From: JAPLDA01 sp043787975
GTDB taxonomy: Bacteria; Bacteroidota; Bacteroidia; AKYH767-A; 2013-40CM-41-45
Assembly (NCBI GenBank): GCA_043787975.1
Contig: JAYVUK010000040.1
Coordinates: 12,569-76,568, forward strand
Direction: 5' to 3'
DNA: 64,000 nucleotides
Shown here: in pieces, positions 24,077 through 32,609 of the stretch
How the letters are laid out: each line of letters begins with the position of its first letter
How positions within the stretch are numbered: position 1 is the first letter of the stretch
Notes under the pieces: generated by a model
The model's input: only the letters and a program-made list of their open reading frames with translations
Databases searched by the model: none
Told to the model about the DNA's origin: nothing
Translations under genes and position numbers: made by a program

Positions 24077-25321
24077 CTAATCCGGATCGTTGAAAGCCGC
24101 TTGGTGTTTGAAACGTGCAACAGCAATGCAAACAGCACCAATAAATAACCAGATACTGGCAAACCATAATAACCATGTCACAGTTTGGCTGCTCTTTAAA
24201 AACATGGCTCCCAGTCCTTGTCCCATCAGCATTACTTCATTAAACACAACACCGGCTGAAAATATAATCAGCGCAGCACGTGTGAATATATCTTTACTGT
24301 CCAACAAATTTTCCTGTACAAAATATGCAAGAAGAAAAAGGGTAACGAAGCCAAGAAATACCAGGTGAAGGAAACCGATAATCATTGGTCTGTCTCCAAA
24401 TACAGCATTTCCGATAACAGGTAAGACAGTAAACATCTGTAAAAACATTTTTAGCGAGAATGCTGTCATGGATAGAAAAAGCAAATACCGGATGGGCGCA
24501 TTCAGCGTCTTAAACTCGCGTGCCAGTGATCGTACTGTTATAACGAACCAGGTGAGCGTTAGCAAAACTAAAAAGCTTCCTGAGATTGCGATGATGCGGA
24601 GCAGGATATGGGGATCCTGCCAGAGAAAGGAAAGGAACAAAGAGGGTAATATGGACAAGCAAAGCAAAATGGAGAATCGGTGGATATTTTTTTTTGCGCT
24701 TGCTGTCATCGAAATCCGTTTTGATTCAATTTTATGAAAGAGCAATGCAAAGACAGCAAGTGCAAAAAAGCCGTTGTATTGCAAATGAAGATAAGTAAAT
24801 AAAGCGTCACGATAGAGAATGGCCTGTAGTGAGTGAATTGAAAAAAGAAAATCAAGCGAGAACGTCCCAATGGAAGAAAGCACCAGGCAAATAATAGAAA
24901 ATAAACTTAGAACCAGAACGGGTTTACTTACGGGTGTTTGACGGATGTCCAGGATGAATATCCAACTGAAAACATACGTGACCAATATAAAAAGAGTCGA
25001 AAATGTAGTTGATAGAAAACCGGATCCTTCAAATGAAAAGGAAAACAGTGTAGCCCACGATGTAAATAGTACACCGCAAAACAACCACTTGTAAATGCGC
25101 TTTTGATTGAGGGGAGAAGGTAGGATATCATACACCATCAGGATCATTAATGCAAGGGTAACCCAACTGCCCAAAGCAAAATGAGAATGTGCATTCAGTA
25201 AGTTCGAAAAATTAATGATCTTCAGAGAGAAAAGCATTTTGCTTCTAAGTACAACGCCAAGAAGTGCCACGATCACCAGGTTAAACAGCGCCCAATTGAT
25301 CCAGTTTTCTTTACTTTTCAT
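24077..25321 (-). CDS. Twelve-helix membrane protein, haem-copper-oxidase subunit I-like
   Basis: A roughly 414-residue integral membrane protein with about 12 hydrophobic helices. Histidines in NAHSHFALGSW (about residue 45) and YLHLQYNGFFAL (about 180) sit at helix ends, reminiscent of haem-binding His in CcoN/NnrS-like proteins, but the full Cu-B set of an oxidase is not evident. I cannot give a proven function; a haem or NO-related membrane protein is likely. The frame opens at a TTG (25399). The ATG at 25321 is chosen because the -7 box lies at 25366-25373. It is divergent from ccoS. Confidence 0.75.
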   Translation of the reverse strand: MKSKENWINWALFNLVIVALLGVVLRSKMLFSLKIINFSNLLNAHSHFALGSWVTLALMILMVYDILPSPLNQKRIYKWLFCGVLFTSWATLFSFSFEGSGFLSTTFSTLFILVTYVFSWIFILDIRQTPVSKPVLVLSLFSIICLVLSSIGTFSLDFLFSIHSLQAILYRDALFTYLHLQYNGFFALAVFALLFHKIESKRISMTASAKKNIHRFSILLCLSILPSLFLSFLWQDPHILLRIIAISGSFLVLLTLTWFVITVRSLAREFKTLNAPIRYLLFLSMTAFSLKMFLQMFTVLPVIGNAVFGDRPMIIGFLHLVFLGFVTLFLLAYFVQENLLDSKDIFTRAALIIFSAGVVFNEVMLMGQGLGAMFLKSSQTVTWLLWFASIWLFIGAVCIAVARFKHQAAFNDPD

Positions 25322-25365
25322 TATCAGTTGCCGCTCTTTTATTTCCCAATGACTCATTCGGTTGG

Positions 25366-25373
25366 CAAATGTA
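25366..25373 (-). promoter_or_regulatory. -7 box TACATTTG for the membrane protein gene
   Basis: On the minus strand TACATTTG matches TAnnTTTG exactly. It gives a leader of about 35-40 nt to the ATG at 25321. There is no operator at the expected 29.5-bp distance, so this promoter is not obviously part of the tandem-operator set. Confidence 0.5.
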
Positions 25374-25463
25374 GGAATCGCCCGCAAGGTTAACCGCAAT
25401 TATAATTTCAAATTTTTCTCTTACTCATTTTCAACTTCAGTATTGTAAAGGTCCTTTTGTCAA

Positions 25464-25529
25464 ATGATCAAAATCATCCATTTGACTGATATCCATCATC
25501 TCATCACTTTTATTTCAGAAATAGATTTG
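25464..25529 (+). promoter_or_regulatory. Tandem operator pair plus -7 box for the cco operon
   Basis: Distal site ATGA-N6-TCAT (25464-25477, centre 25470.5) and proximal site CTGA-N6-TCAT (25486-25499, centre 25492.5) are 22 bp apart. The box TAGATTTG (25522-25529) is a perfect TAnnTTTG and starts 29.5 bp from the proximal centre. The ATG of ccoS at 25547 gives a leader of about 12 nt. Confidence 0.72.
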
Positions 25530-25546
25530 CTGAAAATTAATTTCAG

Positions 25547-25723
25547 ATGAGTGTCATCATACTATTGGTCATTTTCAGTTTACTTCTAGCCATTGGTTTT
25601 CTATTTGCTTTTTTATGGAGCGTGAAGGACGGGCAATTTGAGGATGATTATACACCTTCTGTCAGGATGCTTTTTGAAAACCAGGTTTCACAAACAAAAA
25701 ATAATTCATCGGAAGATTTATGA
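25547..25723 (+). CDS. ccoS: CcoS, cbb3 oxidase maturation protein
   Basis: A 58-residue single-span protein: one N-terminal helix (IILLVIFSLLLAIGFLFAFLW, in part) followed by the family signature SVKDGQFEDD (about 25-34) and a short polar tail. CcoS is needed for cofactor insertion into cbb3 oxidases. The stop codon overlaps the ccoN ATG (ATGA at 25720), showing translational coupling. It is the first gene behind the operator-controlled promoter. Confidence 0.9.
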   Translation: MSVIILLVIFSLLLAIGFLFAFLWSVKDGQFEDDYTPSVRMLFENQVSQTKNNSSEDL

Positions 25724-27861
25724 GCATTGAAAAATTCAGTTACGACAACCGGATCGTAAAAAACTTTGCATTTGCTACCATCCTGTGGGGAATAGTCGGG
25801 ATGTTGGTTGGATTGATTGCTGCCTTGCAACTTACGAATCCTGCATTTGATGTTGGACCTTATGCGACCTTTGGGCGAATACGACCGCTGCATACAAATG
25901 CTGTGATCTTTGCTTTTGTCGGCAATGGAATATTCATGGGATTGTACTATTCGCTTCAGCGATTGTGCAAGGCGAGAATGTTCAGCGATCTGTTGAGTAA
26001 AATTCATTTCTGGGGATGGCAAACCATTATTGTGCTTGCAGCGGTTACACTTCCGCTCGGAATTACAACAGGTAAAGAATATGCAGAGTTGGAATGGCCG
26101 ATTGATATTCTCATTGCACTTGTGTGGGTGATTTTTGCCATCAACATGTTCGGCACAATTATCAAACGAAGAGAACGGCACCTCTATGTCGCCATCTGGT
26201 TTTATATCGCAACAGTTGTGACTGTGGCAGTGCTTCACATTGTAAACTCAATTGAACTTCCCGTAAGTTTGATAAAAAGTTACCCAATCTATGCAGGAGT
26301 GCAGGACGCACTTGTGCAATGGTGGTACGGACATAATGCTGTCGCGTTTTTTCTCACCACTCCTTACCTCGGCTTGATGTATTATTTTATTCCGAAAGCG
26401 GCGAACCGTCCGGTTTATTCCTATAAACTTTCGATCATTCATTTTTGGGCACTTATATTTTTATATATATGGGCCGGTCCACATCATTTGTTGTACACAT
26501 CGCTTCCTGACTGGGCGCAATCGCTTGGAATTGTTTTTTCAGTGATGCTCATTGCTCCAAGTTGGGGAGGAATGATTAACGGTTTGCTGACGCTGCGTGG
26601 CGCTTGGGATCGCGTACGCGAAGACATCGTGCTCAAATTTATGGTGGTCGCTATTACAGCTTATGGAATGGCAACATTTGAAGGTCCAATGCTTTCATTG
26701 AAAAGTGTGAATGCAATTTCTCACTTCACGGATTGGACAATTGCCCACGTGCACATTGGTGGTCTGGGATGGAATGGTATGTTGACGTTTGGAATTTTAT
26801 ACTACCTCATTCCTCGGTTGTTCAACACAACCTTGTGGTCGAAGAAACTCGCCAACTTTCATTTTTGGATTGCAACGCTGGGAATTTTATTTTACGCGGT
26901 GCCACTTTATTGGGCCGGGTTTACTCAAAGCCTGATGTGGAAACAGTTTACACCCGATGGTGTGTTGAAGTATCCTAATTTTTTAGAAACGGTTGTTCAG
27001 ATTCTTCCCATGTATAAGCTGCGCGCATTCGGAGGATCGTTGTTCCTCGCGGGTGCGTTGGTGATGGCATATAATTTAATCAGGACAGTGCGTTCAGGAA
27101 AATTAATTGCAGACGAGGCAGCAGAAGCGCCTACACTTGAAAGGATGGAAGTCATTCATGTTCAAAAAGGACATTGGCACCGTTGGATAGAACGCAGACC
27201 TGTTCAAATGCTTTTAATCTCGTTGGTGTTAATTCTTATCGGTGGCATGGTTGAAATTATTCCGATGCTAACCATTAAGTCGAACATACCAACCATAAGC
27301 AGTGTACATCCTTACACTCCGCTTGAGTTACAGGGAAGAGACTTGTACATACGCGAAGGTTGTTACACCTGTCACTCACAAATGATTCGTCCGTTCAGGA
27401 GTGAAACAGAACGTTACGGTGAATATTCAAAGGCAGGAGAATTTGTGTACGATCATCCTTTTCAATGGGGCAGCAAGCGAACTGGTCCTGATCTCGCTCG
27501 TGAAGGTGGCAAGTATCCGAACTCCTGGCATTACAATCACATGTTGGATCCAACAACCATGAGTCCGGCTTCCATTATGCCTGCTTACGAATTCATGATC
27601 AATAAGAATCTTGATATCTCAACGACAGCAAAAAAAATTCGAGTGATGCAAACCTTGGGCGTCCCTTATCCTGAGGGTTATGATCAGAAGGCAAACGATG
27701 ATCTCATGAAACAGGCGATTGATATTTCAGCTGATCTGAAGAAAGTAGGAATTGAAGTGACAGGTAATAAGGAGATCATTGCCATCATTGCTTACCTGCA
27801 ACGTTTGGGAACTGACATCAAGGCGGAAAAGAGTACGAGCGAAAATAAATCCGGCAACTAG
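25720..27861 (+). CDS. ccoNO: cbb3 oxidase subunits I and II fused (CcoN-CcoO)
   Basis: A 713-residue fusion of the catalytic and monohaem cytochrome c subunits of the high-affinity cbb3 oxidase. The CcoN part (1 to about 475) has 12 helices with haem-b His in RPLHTN and AHVHIGG, and Cu-B His in WWYGHNAV and GPHHLLY. A linker and one extra helix (about 495-515) lead to the CcoO part with haem motif CYTCHSQMIRPF (about 545-556) and a Met in TTMSPASIMPAY. Fusion of ccoN and ccoO is known in Bacteroidota. All metal ligands appear intact. Confidence 0.96.
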   Translation: MSIEKFSYDNRIVKNFAFATILWGIVGMLVGLIAALQLTNPAFDVGPYATFGRIRPLHTNAVIFAFVGNGIFMGLYYSLQRLCKARMFSDLLSKIHFWGWQTIIVLAAVTLPLGITTGKEYAELEWPIDILIALVWVIFAINMFGTIIKRRERHLYVAIWFYIATVVTVAVLHIVNSIELPVSLIKSYPIYAGVQDALVQWWYGHNAVAFFLTTPYLGLMYYFIPKAANRPVYSYKLSIIHFWALIFLYIWAGPHHLLYTSLPDWAQSLGIVFSVMLIAPSWGGMINGLLTLRGAWDRVREDIVLKFMVVAITAYGMATFEGPMLSLKSVNAISHFTDWTIAHVHIGGLGWNGMLTFGILYYLIPRLFNTTLWSKKLANFHFWIATLGILFYAVPLYWAGFTQSLMWKQFTPDGVLKYPNFLETVVQILPMYKLRAFGGSLFLAGALVMAYNLIRTVRSGKLIADEAAEAPTLERMEVIHVQKGHWHRWIERRPVQMLLISLVLILIGGMVEIIPMLTIKSNIPTISSVHPYTPLELQGRDLYIREGCYTCHSQMIRPFRSETERYGEYSKAGEFVYDHPFQWGSKRTGPDLAREGGKYPNSWHYNHMLDPTTMSPASIMPAYEFMINKNLDISTTAKKIRVMQTLGVPYPEGYDQKANDDLMKQAIDISADLKKVGIEVTGNKEIIAIIAYLQRLGTDIKAEKSTSENKSGN

Positions 27862-27879
27862 CCACTAACAATTAAAAAA

Positions 27880-28062
27880 ATGTTCAAACATTATTTCAGC
27901 GGAATAAACGGAATAGAAATTTACCCAATCTTCCTCCTCGTTGTATTCGTCACGTTTTTTGTTTCAATGGTCATCTGGCTGATTCGTTCAAACAAATCAA
28001 AGATGGAGGAGATAAGCAGAATTCCTTTGAGTCAAACTTCCGAACAATCCATTCACTCTTAA
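27880..28062 (+). CDS. ccoQ: CcoQ-like small cbb3 subunit
   Basis: A 60-residue single-span protein (helix about 14-35, IYPIFLLVVFVTFFVS...) with a short basic and polar C-terminal tail, located 18 nt after ccoNO and 11 nt before ccoP. Size, topology and position fit CcoQ, which stabilises the oxidase complex. The assignment rests mostly on context because the sequence is short and weakly conserved. Confidence 0.8.
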   Translation: MFKHYFSGINGIEIYPIFLLVVFVTFFVSMVIWLIRSNKSKMEEISRIPLSQTSEQSIHS

Positions 28063-28073
28063 AAATTCTAAGT

Positions 28074-29051
28074 ATGAATTTCACAAAACATAAAACTTCC
28101 ATCTTGATCGCATCGCTTGTGACTGTTATCAATACGGTGATAGCACAAGTTCCTTCATCTGCGGATTCTTTGCAAAAGGTACAACCGGATTTTTTTGATA
28201 TGTTTCCTGATTACATCCAGGACCCGATGATCTGGCTAGGCATATTTCTCTTCCTTGTAATTTTCTATGTCATTTACGGATTGTCAAAAACTGCAATGGT
28301 GTTGTCTCGCTTATTAAGCAAGCCAAAAGAGGAAAACCCGTTGGTTATTGAGAAGAAAATAAAAAAAGCAGGAGCATGGAGTACACTGATGAAGAGTATG
28401 ACCCGTTCAGTGCCTGTTGAATATGAAGCGGATGTTATGCTTGATCATAACTATGATGGCATTCGTGAACTTGATAATCAATTACCACCATGGTGGAAAT
28501 GGGGATTTGTCTTTACGATCATCTTCGCTGTTTTTTACCTATTCAGTTACCATGTTGCAGGAACAGGTAAATTAAGTTTACAGGAATATGCTGACGAGAT
28601 GAAACAGGCACAACACGATAAAGACGAACGGATGAAGATTTCTGCGAATAACATTACTGATGCAAATGTTTACTCCTTTACGGATGCGCATGAGCTTTCG
28701 GAAGGAAGAGACATTTTTGAAAAAAACTGCGTTGCATGTCACGGAAATCTTGGCCAAGGTAATGTAGGTCCAAACCTCACGGATGAATTCTGGTTGCACG
28801 GAGGAGGAATAAAAAATATATTTAATACAATCACTACAGGCGTACCTAACAAGGGTATGATTTCCTGGAAGGCGCAATTGGCGCCCAAGCAAATCCAGGA
28901 AGTAGCCAGTTTTATTCTCACGCTGAAAGGAACAAATCCTGCTGGAGCAAAGGAATCTCAGGGGGAGAAGTGGATTGAAGAAGTGAAAATAGATTCATCA
29001 GCAGTAACTGTACTGAAAGATTCAATAGGAAATGTTGCGCGGAAACTCTGA
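28074..29051 (+). CDS. ccoP: CcoP, membrane-anchored cytochrome c subunit III
   Basis: A 325-residue protein with a signal-like first helix (about 9-25), a second helix (about 54-75), a third (about 143-162), and one cytochrome c domain with CVACHGNLGQGNVGPNL (about 219-235) and Met ligand in GVPNKGMISW. Proteobacterial CcoP has two haem domains; only one is present here, and the N-terminal part is longer. Electrons enter the oxidase through this subunit. It is 2 nt from ccoG. Confidence 0.94.
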   Translation: MNFTKHKTSILIASLVTVINTVIAQVPSSADSLQKVQPDFFDMFPDYIQDPMIWLGIFLFLVIFYVIYGLSKTAMVLSRLLSKPKEENPLVIEKKIKKAGAWSTLMKSMTRSVPVEYEADVMLDHNYDGIRELDNQLPPWWKWGFVFTIIFAVFYLFSYHVAGTGKLSLQEYADEMKQAQHDKDERMKISANNITDANVYSFTDAHELSEGRDIFEKNCVACHGNLGQGNVGPNLTDEFWLHGGGIKNIFNTITTGVPNKGMISWKAQLAPKQIQEVASFILTLKGTNPAGAKESQGEKWIEEVKIDSSAVTVLKDSIGNVARKL

Positions 29052-29053
29052 TC

Positions 29054-30463
29054 ATGTCGATACCTTCCAACAGTTTGAAACAGGAATCTTTCCGCGACAG
29101 CATTTCTACGATCAGTAAGGAAGGCAAGCGTTCATGGATTTATCCGAAGAAGCCTTCCGGAAGATATTACAAAGCGCGAACAATTGTCAGCATAGTTCTT
29201 CTCGCATTATTATTTGGCGGACCATTCATGAAAGTGAACGGTCATCCATTGATGCTTTTCAACGTGATTGAACGAAAATTTATTCTTTTTGGAATCCCGT
29301 TTTGGCCGCAGGATTTTTTCCTGTTTGGGTTGGCGATGCTTACGTTTATTGTATTCATCATTTTGTTCACCGTTATCTTCGGACGGGTATGGTGTGGCTG
29401 GGCTTGTCCCCAAACAATTTTTATGGAAATGGTTTTTCGTAAAATTGAATATTGGATTGAAGGAGACTATACAAAACAAAAACAACTTGACTCTTCAGGA
29501 TGGACGACAGAAATGATTTTGAAAAAATCAGCCAAGCTTTCAATTTTTTTCATTATCGCATTTCTAATCGCAAATACATTCCTTGCTTACATCATTGGTT
29601 TCGATCAATTGAAGTTGCTTGCTATTGATGGACCCGGTGATCATGCTGTCGGTTTTGTTTCTTTGGTTGTCTTTACGGGAGTTTTCTTTTTGGTGTATAC
29701 TCGTTTTCGTGAACAGGCATGTATAGTTGTTTGTCCTTATGGAAGGTTACAAGGTGTATTGCTTGATCGGAACTCGATGGTAGTCGGTTATGATTATGGA
29801 AGGGGAGAGCCGAGAGGAAAAATTCATAAAGAAGAGAACCGTGAAATTGGCGATTGCATTGATTGTAAACAATGCGTTCATGTCTGTCCAACGGGTATTG
29901 ACATTCGGAATGGAACTCAACTGGAATGTGTGAACTGTACTGCCTGTATCGATGCATGTGATGATGTGATGGATCATGTTGGATTCAAACGCGGGTTGAT
30001 CCGCTTCACTAGTGAAAACATCATTGCTAACAAAACAAAATTCAAATTCAATCCGAGAATTGTCGGTTATTCACTGGTACTTCTTGTTCTGCTTACTACG
30101 CTGTCAAGTTTGCTTGCATTCAGAAAAGATGTGGAAACAACGTTACTGCGAACGCCTGGCATGATGTACCAGAAATTAGAGAACAATAAAATAAGTAACC
30201 TGTACAACATCCAGGTTGTGAATAAGACGTTCAATAAAATTCCCGTGACATTGAAAGTAAAATCACCTGAAGGTGAACTGAAATTTGTTGGTAACGGATT
30301 CAATGAACTGGATGAGCAATCGATGGCTGAAGCTGAATTTTTTATAATCGTCTCAAAGGATAAAATAAAAAATGTAAAGACACCTGTGGTGCTGGAAGTA
30401 ACTTCCAATGGAAAAGTAATCGAAGAGGTGAGAACAAATTTTATGGGACCCAACGCAAATTAA
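29054..30463 (+). CDS. ccoG: CcoG, cbb3 assembly ferredoxin-like copper reductase
   Basis: A 469-residue membrane protein with several helices, a CGWACPQT motif (about 115-122) and two ferredoxin-type clusters visible as CIDCKQCVHVCP and CVNCTACIDACD (about 275-310). CcoG reduces Cu(II) so that copper can be inserted into cbb3 oxidase. The C-terminal third is an Ig-like periplasmic domain. It follows ccoP directly and precedes ccoH by 6 nt. Confidence 0.94.
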   Translation: MSIPSNSLKQESFRDSISTISKEGKRSWIYPKKPSGRYYKARTIVSIVLLALLFGGPFMKVNGHPLMLFNVIERKFILFGIPFWPQDFFLFGLAMLTFIVFIILFTVIFGRVWCGWACPQTIFMEMVFRKIEYWIEGDYTKQKQLDSSGWTTEMILKKSAKLSIFFIIAFLIANTFLAYIIGFDQLKLLAIDGPGDHAVGFVSLVVFTGVFFLVYTRFREQACIVVCPYGRLQGVLLDRNSMVVGYDYGRGEPRGKIHKEENREIGDCIDCKQCVHVCPTGIDIRNGTQLECVNCTACIDACDDVMDHVGFKRGLIRFTSENIIANKTKFKFNPRIVGYSLVLLVLLTTLSSLLAFRKDVETTLLRTPGMMYQKLENNKISNLYNIQVVNKTFNKIPVTLKVKSPEGELKFVGNGFNELDEQSMAEAEFFIIVSKDKIKNVKTPVVLEVTSNGKVIEEVRTNFMGPNAN

Positions 30464-30469
30464 CTCGGA

Positions 30470-30916
30470 ATGAAACTAAACTTCGGACATGGTATTTTAA
30501 TGCTCATCCTTCTTTTTATGACAGGAATTTTAATTCTTGTGTATAAATGCTCCAAGCAACAGGTTGATCTTGTGAGTCCAACCTATTACGAACAGGAATT
30601 AAAATACAGCGAACAGATTACCAAGAAAAAAAATTCTCTGCTTCTTATGAATGATTTGAAAATCGAGTATGACAAAAGCAACCATGAAGTGATCTTTAGT
30701 TTTCCACCTGTTGAGTTGAAAAATCTTTCAGGAAATATCAATTTTTATAAGCCGGATAATGCAGCACTTGATTTTTCAAAATCTGTTTTTGCAGACGCAC
30801 TATTCAAACAAACGGTTGAGACTTCGGGAATGGCTCATGGGTACTGGAATGTAAAAGTAAACTGGAGTTCAGGATCAACACCATATTATTCAGAAACTAA
30901 AATATTTATCAACTGA
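30470..30916 (+). CDS. ccoH: CcoH/FixH family cbb3 assembly protein
   Basis: A 148-residue protein with one N-terminal membrane helix (about 6-26) and a periplasmic beta-rich domain (about 55-148) containing YYEQELKYSEQI and MAHGYWNVKVNW, as in FixH. It is required for stable assembly of cbb3 oxidase. The stop overlaps the next gene's ATG by one base (30916). Confidence 0.9.
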   Translation: MKLNFGHGILMLILLFMTGILILVYKCSKQQVDLVSPTYYEQELKYSEQITKKKNSLLLMNDLKIEYDKSNHEVIFSFPPVELKNLSGNINFYKPDNAALDFSKSVFADALFKQTVETSGMAHGYWNVKVNWSSGSTPYYSETKIFIN

Positions 30917-31590
30917 TGTTTTATCTCTCAGCATTTTTGGTCGGGTTTCTGGGAAGTTTTCATTGTGCAGGAATGTGTGGACCAATTGCGTTGGCTCTTC
31001 CATCCAATCATGGTTCAGGAATATCAATGATCGTGGGACGTTTGTTATATAACGTGGGAAGAATTGTAACCTACTCGATTCTTGGTTTGCTGGTGGGATT
31101 GATCGGTCACCGGATTGCAATGTCAGGATTCCAAAAAACACTTTCTATTGCCTCGGGAATTCTTATTATCGGCATTGCTCTTGTGAGTCTTCTGTATCCG
31201 AAGTTATCACGATCCATCGGAAGTCATTCCGCATTTTCAAATTATACGAGGAGGATAAAACCGACTTTCAAAAACCTGTTTGGAAAAAAATCGAGAGCAA
31301 CCTTGTTCTTGATTGGGGTGATGAATGGTCTTCTTCCATGTGGCTTTGTGTACCTTGCCTTGGCAGCAGCATTGTCATCAGGAAGTTTTTTGAGCAGCGC
31401 CGGATACATGATGGTGTTCGGATTGGGAACGCTGCCAATGATGGTTGGTTTTTCTTTTGCAGGAAATCTATTCGGAATTCGTTTTTATAAATACGTCAGA
31501 AAAGCATCACCGTATGTGGCCATAATTGTAGCCGTGCTTTTAATATATCGTGGAATTACCCTTACAAGTCATGCTTGCTGTCATCATTAA
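30916..31590 (+). CDS. SafE/TauE-family membrane protein of the cco operon
   Basis: A 224-residue, six-helix protein with the HCAGMCGP motif in the first helix (about 14-21) and GLLPCGFVYLAL in the middle (about 138-149). This subgroup of the sulfite exporter TauE/SafE family (UreH-like) is regularly the last gene of cco operons and is thought to handle metal, probably copper, not sulfite. The Cys/His/Met motif supports a metal role. Coupled to ccoH by a one-base overlap; the end is 12 nt from a convergent gene. Confidence 0.88.
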   Translation: MFYLSAFLVGFLGSFHCAGMCGPIALALPSNHGSGISMIVGRLLYNVGRIVTYSILGLLVGLIGHRIAMSGFQKTLSIASGILIIGIALVSLLYPKLSRSIGSHSAFSNYTRRIKPTFKNLFGKKSRATLFLIGVMNGLLPCGFVYLALAAALSSGSFLSSAGYMMVFGLGTLPMMVGFSFAGNLFGIRFYKYVRKASPYVAIIVAVLLIYRGITLTSHACCHH

Positions 31591-31602
31591 TAACTTCTGC
31601 TG

Positions 31603-32451
31603 TTATTTCTTTCCCTTTGCAATAAAATAATTCGTCAATTCACCGATGGGGCTTTTAATCACCTTGCCGATGTGAATTCCTTTTTCAGTTGCCACTTCAC
31701 GAAGAATGGTTTCAAAATAAAAAGCGATCGAACCCACAAAATGAACAGGAAGTGTTTTGTATCCGTTGTAATGGCAAACACACACATCAAGAAATTCTGT
31801 CATTCCTTTCTTCACAAATTGCTTTACATATTCATCTTCTTTACGGTCGGAAAGAAAGCGTGCGAAAGATGCGAGGTAAACATTTGCATTGGGATTGTTG
31901 TAGATGGTTTTTATCAAACTGCCTTTCGTAAGGGGAAAAAGTTTTCCGAATTCTTCCTGGAGATGTGCAGGCAGAATGTTGTAGAGGTAATACGCAACTA
32001 ATTTTTTTCCGTAATAACTTCCGCTTCCTTCATCACCAAGGATATATCCGAGTCCGTAATTATTTTCATGTACTTTATTACCATCGTAAAAACAGGAGTT
32101 GCTTCCCGTGCCTAAAATACAGCTGATGCCCGGCTCATCACCACAGGTGGCGAGGACTGAACCAAGCACATCATGTTCAATTGAAACCTTTGCATTCACG
32201 AAAAATTTCTGAAGTGAGTCAGAAATAATTTTATTGAGATCCGGGCTTGAACAACCGGAACCGAAAAAAAATAATTCTGTTACATCCTTCGCAATATTCC
32301 TTAACTCATTTGCATGGAGGGCATCGAGAATAACATCTTCTTTCTGGAAGTAAGGATTAAAACCGATGGTACTGAACTCACCGGTTACAATACCTTTATC
32401 AACTAGGCGCCAGTCTGCTTTTGTAGAACCGCTGTCTGATACTAACAACAT
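31603..32451 (-). CDS. BadF/BadG-family ATPase, N-acetylglucosamine kinase-like
   Basis: A 282-residue actin-fold kinase. Phosphate-1 motif VSDSGSTKADWRLVD (about 4-18), then CILGTGSNSCFYDG (about 110-123) and ILGDEGSGSYYGKK (about 137-150) form the ATP site as in N-acetylglucosamine kinases. It may recycle amino sugars from peptidoglycan or environmental glycans. There is no sugar transport or catabolic gene nearby, so the substrate is not certain. Probably monocistronic. Confidence 0.87.
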   Translation of the reverse strand: MLLVSDSGSTKADWRLVDKGIVTGEFSTIGFNPYFQKEDVILDALHANELRNIAKDVTELFFFGSGCSSPDLNKIISDSLQKFFVNAKVSIEHDVLGSVLATCGDEPGISCILGTGSNSCFYDGNKVHENNYGLGYILGDEGSGSYYGKKLVAYYLYNILPAHLQEEFGKLFPLTKGSLIKTIYNNPNANVYLASFARFLSDRKEDEYVKQFVKKGMTEFLDVCVCHYNGYKTLPVHFVGSIAFYFETILREVATEKGIHIGKVIKSPIGELTNYFIAKGKK

Positions 32452-32554
32452 ACAATCTAATTTGAATGCAAGAAACTATTTTTCCCAAAGATAAAAGGAA
32501 TGATTAAATATTTTTATTCCGGATGAATATGTTTGTGGATTTTATGGAATAAAA

Positions 32555-32587
32555 AAACGCCTCCCATGATTTCAGTGAGAGGCGTTT
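32555..32587 (-). terminator. Terminator of the large T9SS gene
   Basis: AAACGCCTC (32555-32563) pairs with GAGGCGTTT (32579-32587) over a 15-nt loop. On the minus strand the stem is followed by a run of T residues, the classical factor-independent form, 22 nt past the stop codon. Confidence 0.8.
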
Positions 32588-32609
32588 CATAGTAACGGAT
32601 GATCAGTTA

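Noticed and set aside
25648..26238. 196-codon antisense ORF opposite ccoNO
   Set aside because: It overlaps a strongly conserved oxidase gene with all ligands intact. The Cys/His/Lys-rich product looks like random antisense translation.
31589..31607. Hairpin AATAAC/GTTATT between safE and the sugar kinase gene
   Set aside because: Only six mostly A/T pairs and it overlaps both stop codons. Too weak to call a terminator.
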